This document shows positions 33,386-34,491 of a stretch of 34,491 nucleotides of DNA, piece by piece (the stretch's first letter is position 1; the number at the start of each line of letters is the position of its first letter). Source of the DNA: a candidate division KSB1 bacterium (GTDB lineage Bacteria; Zhuqueibacterota; Zhuqueibacteria; Oceanimicrobiales; Oceanimicrobiaceae); the NCBI GenBank assembly GCA_022562085.1, contig JADFPY010000013.1, positions 1-34,491 on the forward strand, given 5' to 3'. The notes beneath the pieces were generated by a model. It was given only the letters and a program-made list of their open reading frames with translations, was not told the DNA's origin and searched no databases. The position numbers were made by a program, and so were the translations under genes.

Positions 33386-34147
33386 TTAAGAAACTTCTTG
33401 TTTTTTGTGAACTGCTGCCGAAATAAGAATACTGATTTCGTAAAGTAGAACCAAAGGTCCGGCTAAAAGCAATTGGGTGAAAACATCGGGTGGTGTTACG
33501 ACTGCTGACAAAATAACCATGCCTACAATTCCGTGCCGGCGATAATGTCTCAAAAAATCGGGTGTCAGCAAACCGATTCTTGTCAAAAAAAAAGCCAGCA
33601 CAGGCATCTCAAATATCAAACCAAAAACAAAAATTAACTGAGTAATAAATTGTAAGTATTCGTTTACCGCAATGGTAGCAATGAGATCTTGAGTCTCAAA
33701 CCCAAGTAGAAATCTAAGTCCGAATTTCAAAACAATAAAGTAGCAAAAGAATGCGCCAAGAGCAAAGCAAAATGTTGAGAAAAAGATAACTGTGGGCAAA
33801 TATTTTCTTTCAGTTCTTAATAAACCGGGGACAACAAATTGCCAAATCTGGTAAACAATTATGGGCAAAGCAACAATAATACCGACGAATACAGAAAGTT
33901 TAATACGAATCATGAAACCGCCGGTCGGCGTCAAAAAAATGAGTCCCTGAGTAGGATCTTTGCCCAAATATTTGGCTGCGTCATTGTAAGGTGTAACCAG
34001 AATGTTAAGAACTCTTTCAGAAAAAAAATAGATGACAATTGCCGAGCCAACGATCGCAACGATGGATTTAATAAGACGCCACCTGAGCTCTTCCAGGTGA
34101 TCTAGAAATGGCATCTCCTTTTTCTGTGATGTCGTTTTCGAATTCAT
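33386..34147 (-). CDS. tatC: TatC, core subunit of the twin-arginine translocase
   Basis: TatC recognises twin-arginine signal peptides and forms the core of the Tat pathway for folded proteins. The sequence has FLDHLEELRWRLIKS at the N-terminus, the family hallmark. Six membrane helices and the periplasmic loops FLTPTGGFMIRIKLS and VPGLLRTERKYLP are seen. I chose the ATG at 34147; an upstream GTG at 34177 lies within a terminator hairpin and would add ten residues unlike TatC. No clear Shine-Dalgarno is seen. tatA is not in the window. Confidence 0.95.
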   Translation of the reverse strand: MNSKTTSQKKEMPFLDHLEELRWRLIKSIVAIVGSAIVIYFFSERVLNILVTPYNDAAKYLGKDPTQGLIFLTPTGGFMIRIKLSVFVGIIVALPIIVYQIWQFVVPGLLRTERKYLPTVIFFSTFCFALGAFFCYFIVLKFGLRFLLGFETQDLIATIAVNEYLQFITQLIFVFGLIFEMPVLAFFLTRIGLLTPDFLRHYRRHGIVGMVILSAVVTPPDVFTQLLLAGPLVLLYEISILISAAVHKKQEVS

Positions 34148-34157
34148 AGCTATCAAT

Positions 34158-34198
34158 AAAAAAGCAGATAGCCACAAAATCGTTCCGTTACTATCTGC
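34158..34198 (-). terminator. Probable rho-independent terminator between nrdR and tatC
   Basis: GCAGATAG (34191-34198 on the minus strand) pairs perfectly with CTATCTGC (34164-34171) around a 19-base loop, then six Ts follow (34158-34163). It lies 28 bases past the nrdR stop and ends 11 bases before the tatC ATG, so it may limit read-through from nrdR into tatC. Confidence 0.6.
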
Positions 34199-34225
34199 AA
34201 CCTAGTACTTTTCTCAAATGATGGT

Positions 34226-34491
34226 TCAACGGGCGGTCTTTTTTCCCTTACTGAGTTCCTCCAATTCGCTCAGAAATTCTTCTCTATCTTGAAAATTGCG
34301 ATACACGGAAGCAAAGCGAACGTACGCGACGTAATCCAGGTTTCGTAAGGTGTCGCTTACGAGTTCGCCAATTTCTCGCGATGGAATCTCTTCCTGCGAC
34401 ATGTCTCTTAGTTTGATTGCAATTTCATTCACAATATTATCAATATTCGAAGTCGATATTGGTCGTTTATTACAAGCTATTTGCAAACTGC
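34226..34491 (-). CDS. nrdR: Transcriptional repressor NrdR, 5' end outside the window
   Basis: NrdR represses ribonucleotide reductase genes, sensing ATP/dATP through its ATP-cone. Only the C-terminal part is here: ACNKRPISTSNIDNIVNEI, then EEIPSREIGELVSDTLRNLD, then YVAYVRFASVYRNFQDREEF, the ATP-cone signature. The N-terminal zinc ribbon and the true start lie beyond position 34491; a TTG at 34486 is internal. The tail SELEELSKGKKTAR is a normal end. Confidence 0.93.
   Translation of the reverse strand, partial: SLQIACNKRPISTSNIDNIVNEIAIKLRDMSQEEIPSREIGELVSDTLRNLDYVAYVRFASVYRNFQDREEFLSELEELSKGKKTAR

Noticed and set aside
34148-34177. GTG start giving TatC ten more residues
   Set aside because: The GTG falls inside the terminator hairpin, and the added residues are not part of the TatC family; ATG 34147 is preferred.
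1-34491. CRISPR array, integrase, intact insertion sequence or phage genes
   Set aside because: None were found; the repeats present are isolated palindromes or pairs, not regularly spaced arrays, and no transposase or integrase motif was seen.

Overview
This window reads as chromosomal DNA of a Gram-negative, LPS-type bacterium. It carries LptB, a LptA/OstA-like protein, a lipoprotein LptC, TatC, HflK/HflC, sigma-54 and HslUV. Base composition is moderate to AT-rich, and consensus-like sigma-70 promoters and GGAGG ribosome binding sites can be read directly. The gene mix (sigma-54 and lpt genes in one run, a DUF6588-like secreted protein, an S8 protease with a C-terminal membrane anchor) suggests a lineage of the FCB/Calditrichota/KSB1 kind. 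That placement is inference, not a measurement. Nearly everything is on the minus strand; only the alpha/beta hydrolase at 3.4-4.1 kb and the STE24-type protease at 9.6-10.8 kb are on the plus strand.

Layout, left to right. 0-3 kb: tRNA-Gly(CCC), then a tightly overlapping hflK-hflC-miaA operon. 3.3-5.3 kb: a YbfF-like hydrolase and a patatin-like protein. 5.3-7.4 kb is the accessory patch. It holds an alkyltransferase-like protein without the catalytic Cys, a decayed GxxExxY gene between inverted CACGGAT-type repeats, a hemolysin III gene with no standard start codon, and a possible scrap of another gene. 7.4-9.4 kb: a PEP-mutase/isocitrate-lyase family enzyme and a secreted DUF6588-like protein. 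9.5-12.1 kb: an STE24 protease and a frameshifted thiI whose last codons come from a tandem palindromic repeat. 12.2-16.7 kb: a TPR-like protein, a subtilase, an FAH-family enzyme and a frameshifted CBS-domain gene. 16.7-20.4 kb: a small four-Cys protein, two glycosyltransferases and a FemAB-like transferase. 20.4-27.3 kb: argF, hslU, hslV, rpoN, lptB, lptA-like and lptC, in transcription order lptC to argF, preceded by a relic of pyrG. 27.7-30.4 kb: gatC and the rng-rplU-rpmA group. 30.5-34.5 kb: an HD phosphohydrolase, an MBL-fold hydrolase, a PHP phosphoesterase, dcd, tatC and the 3' part of nrdR.

Most of the window is envelope biogenesis (lptABC, glycosyltransferases, FemAB, TatC), protein quality control (HslUV, HflKC, STE24, subtilase) and RNA/translation (miaA, tRNA-Gly, thiI, rng, L21, L27, gatC). 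I see no CRISPR array, intact insertion sequence, prophage or obvious new multi-gene system. The most informative oddities are a pyrG gene reduced to its two ends, a repeat-flanked GxxExxY unit, several different palindromic elements that have entered or abut coding sequence, single-base frameshifts in thiI and a CBS-domain gene, and a conserved-looking tiny CxxC protein.
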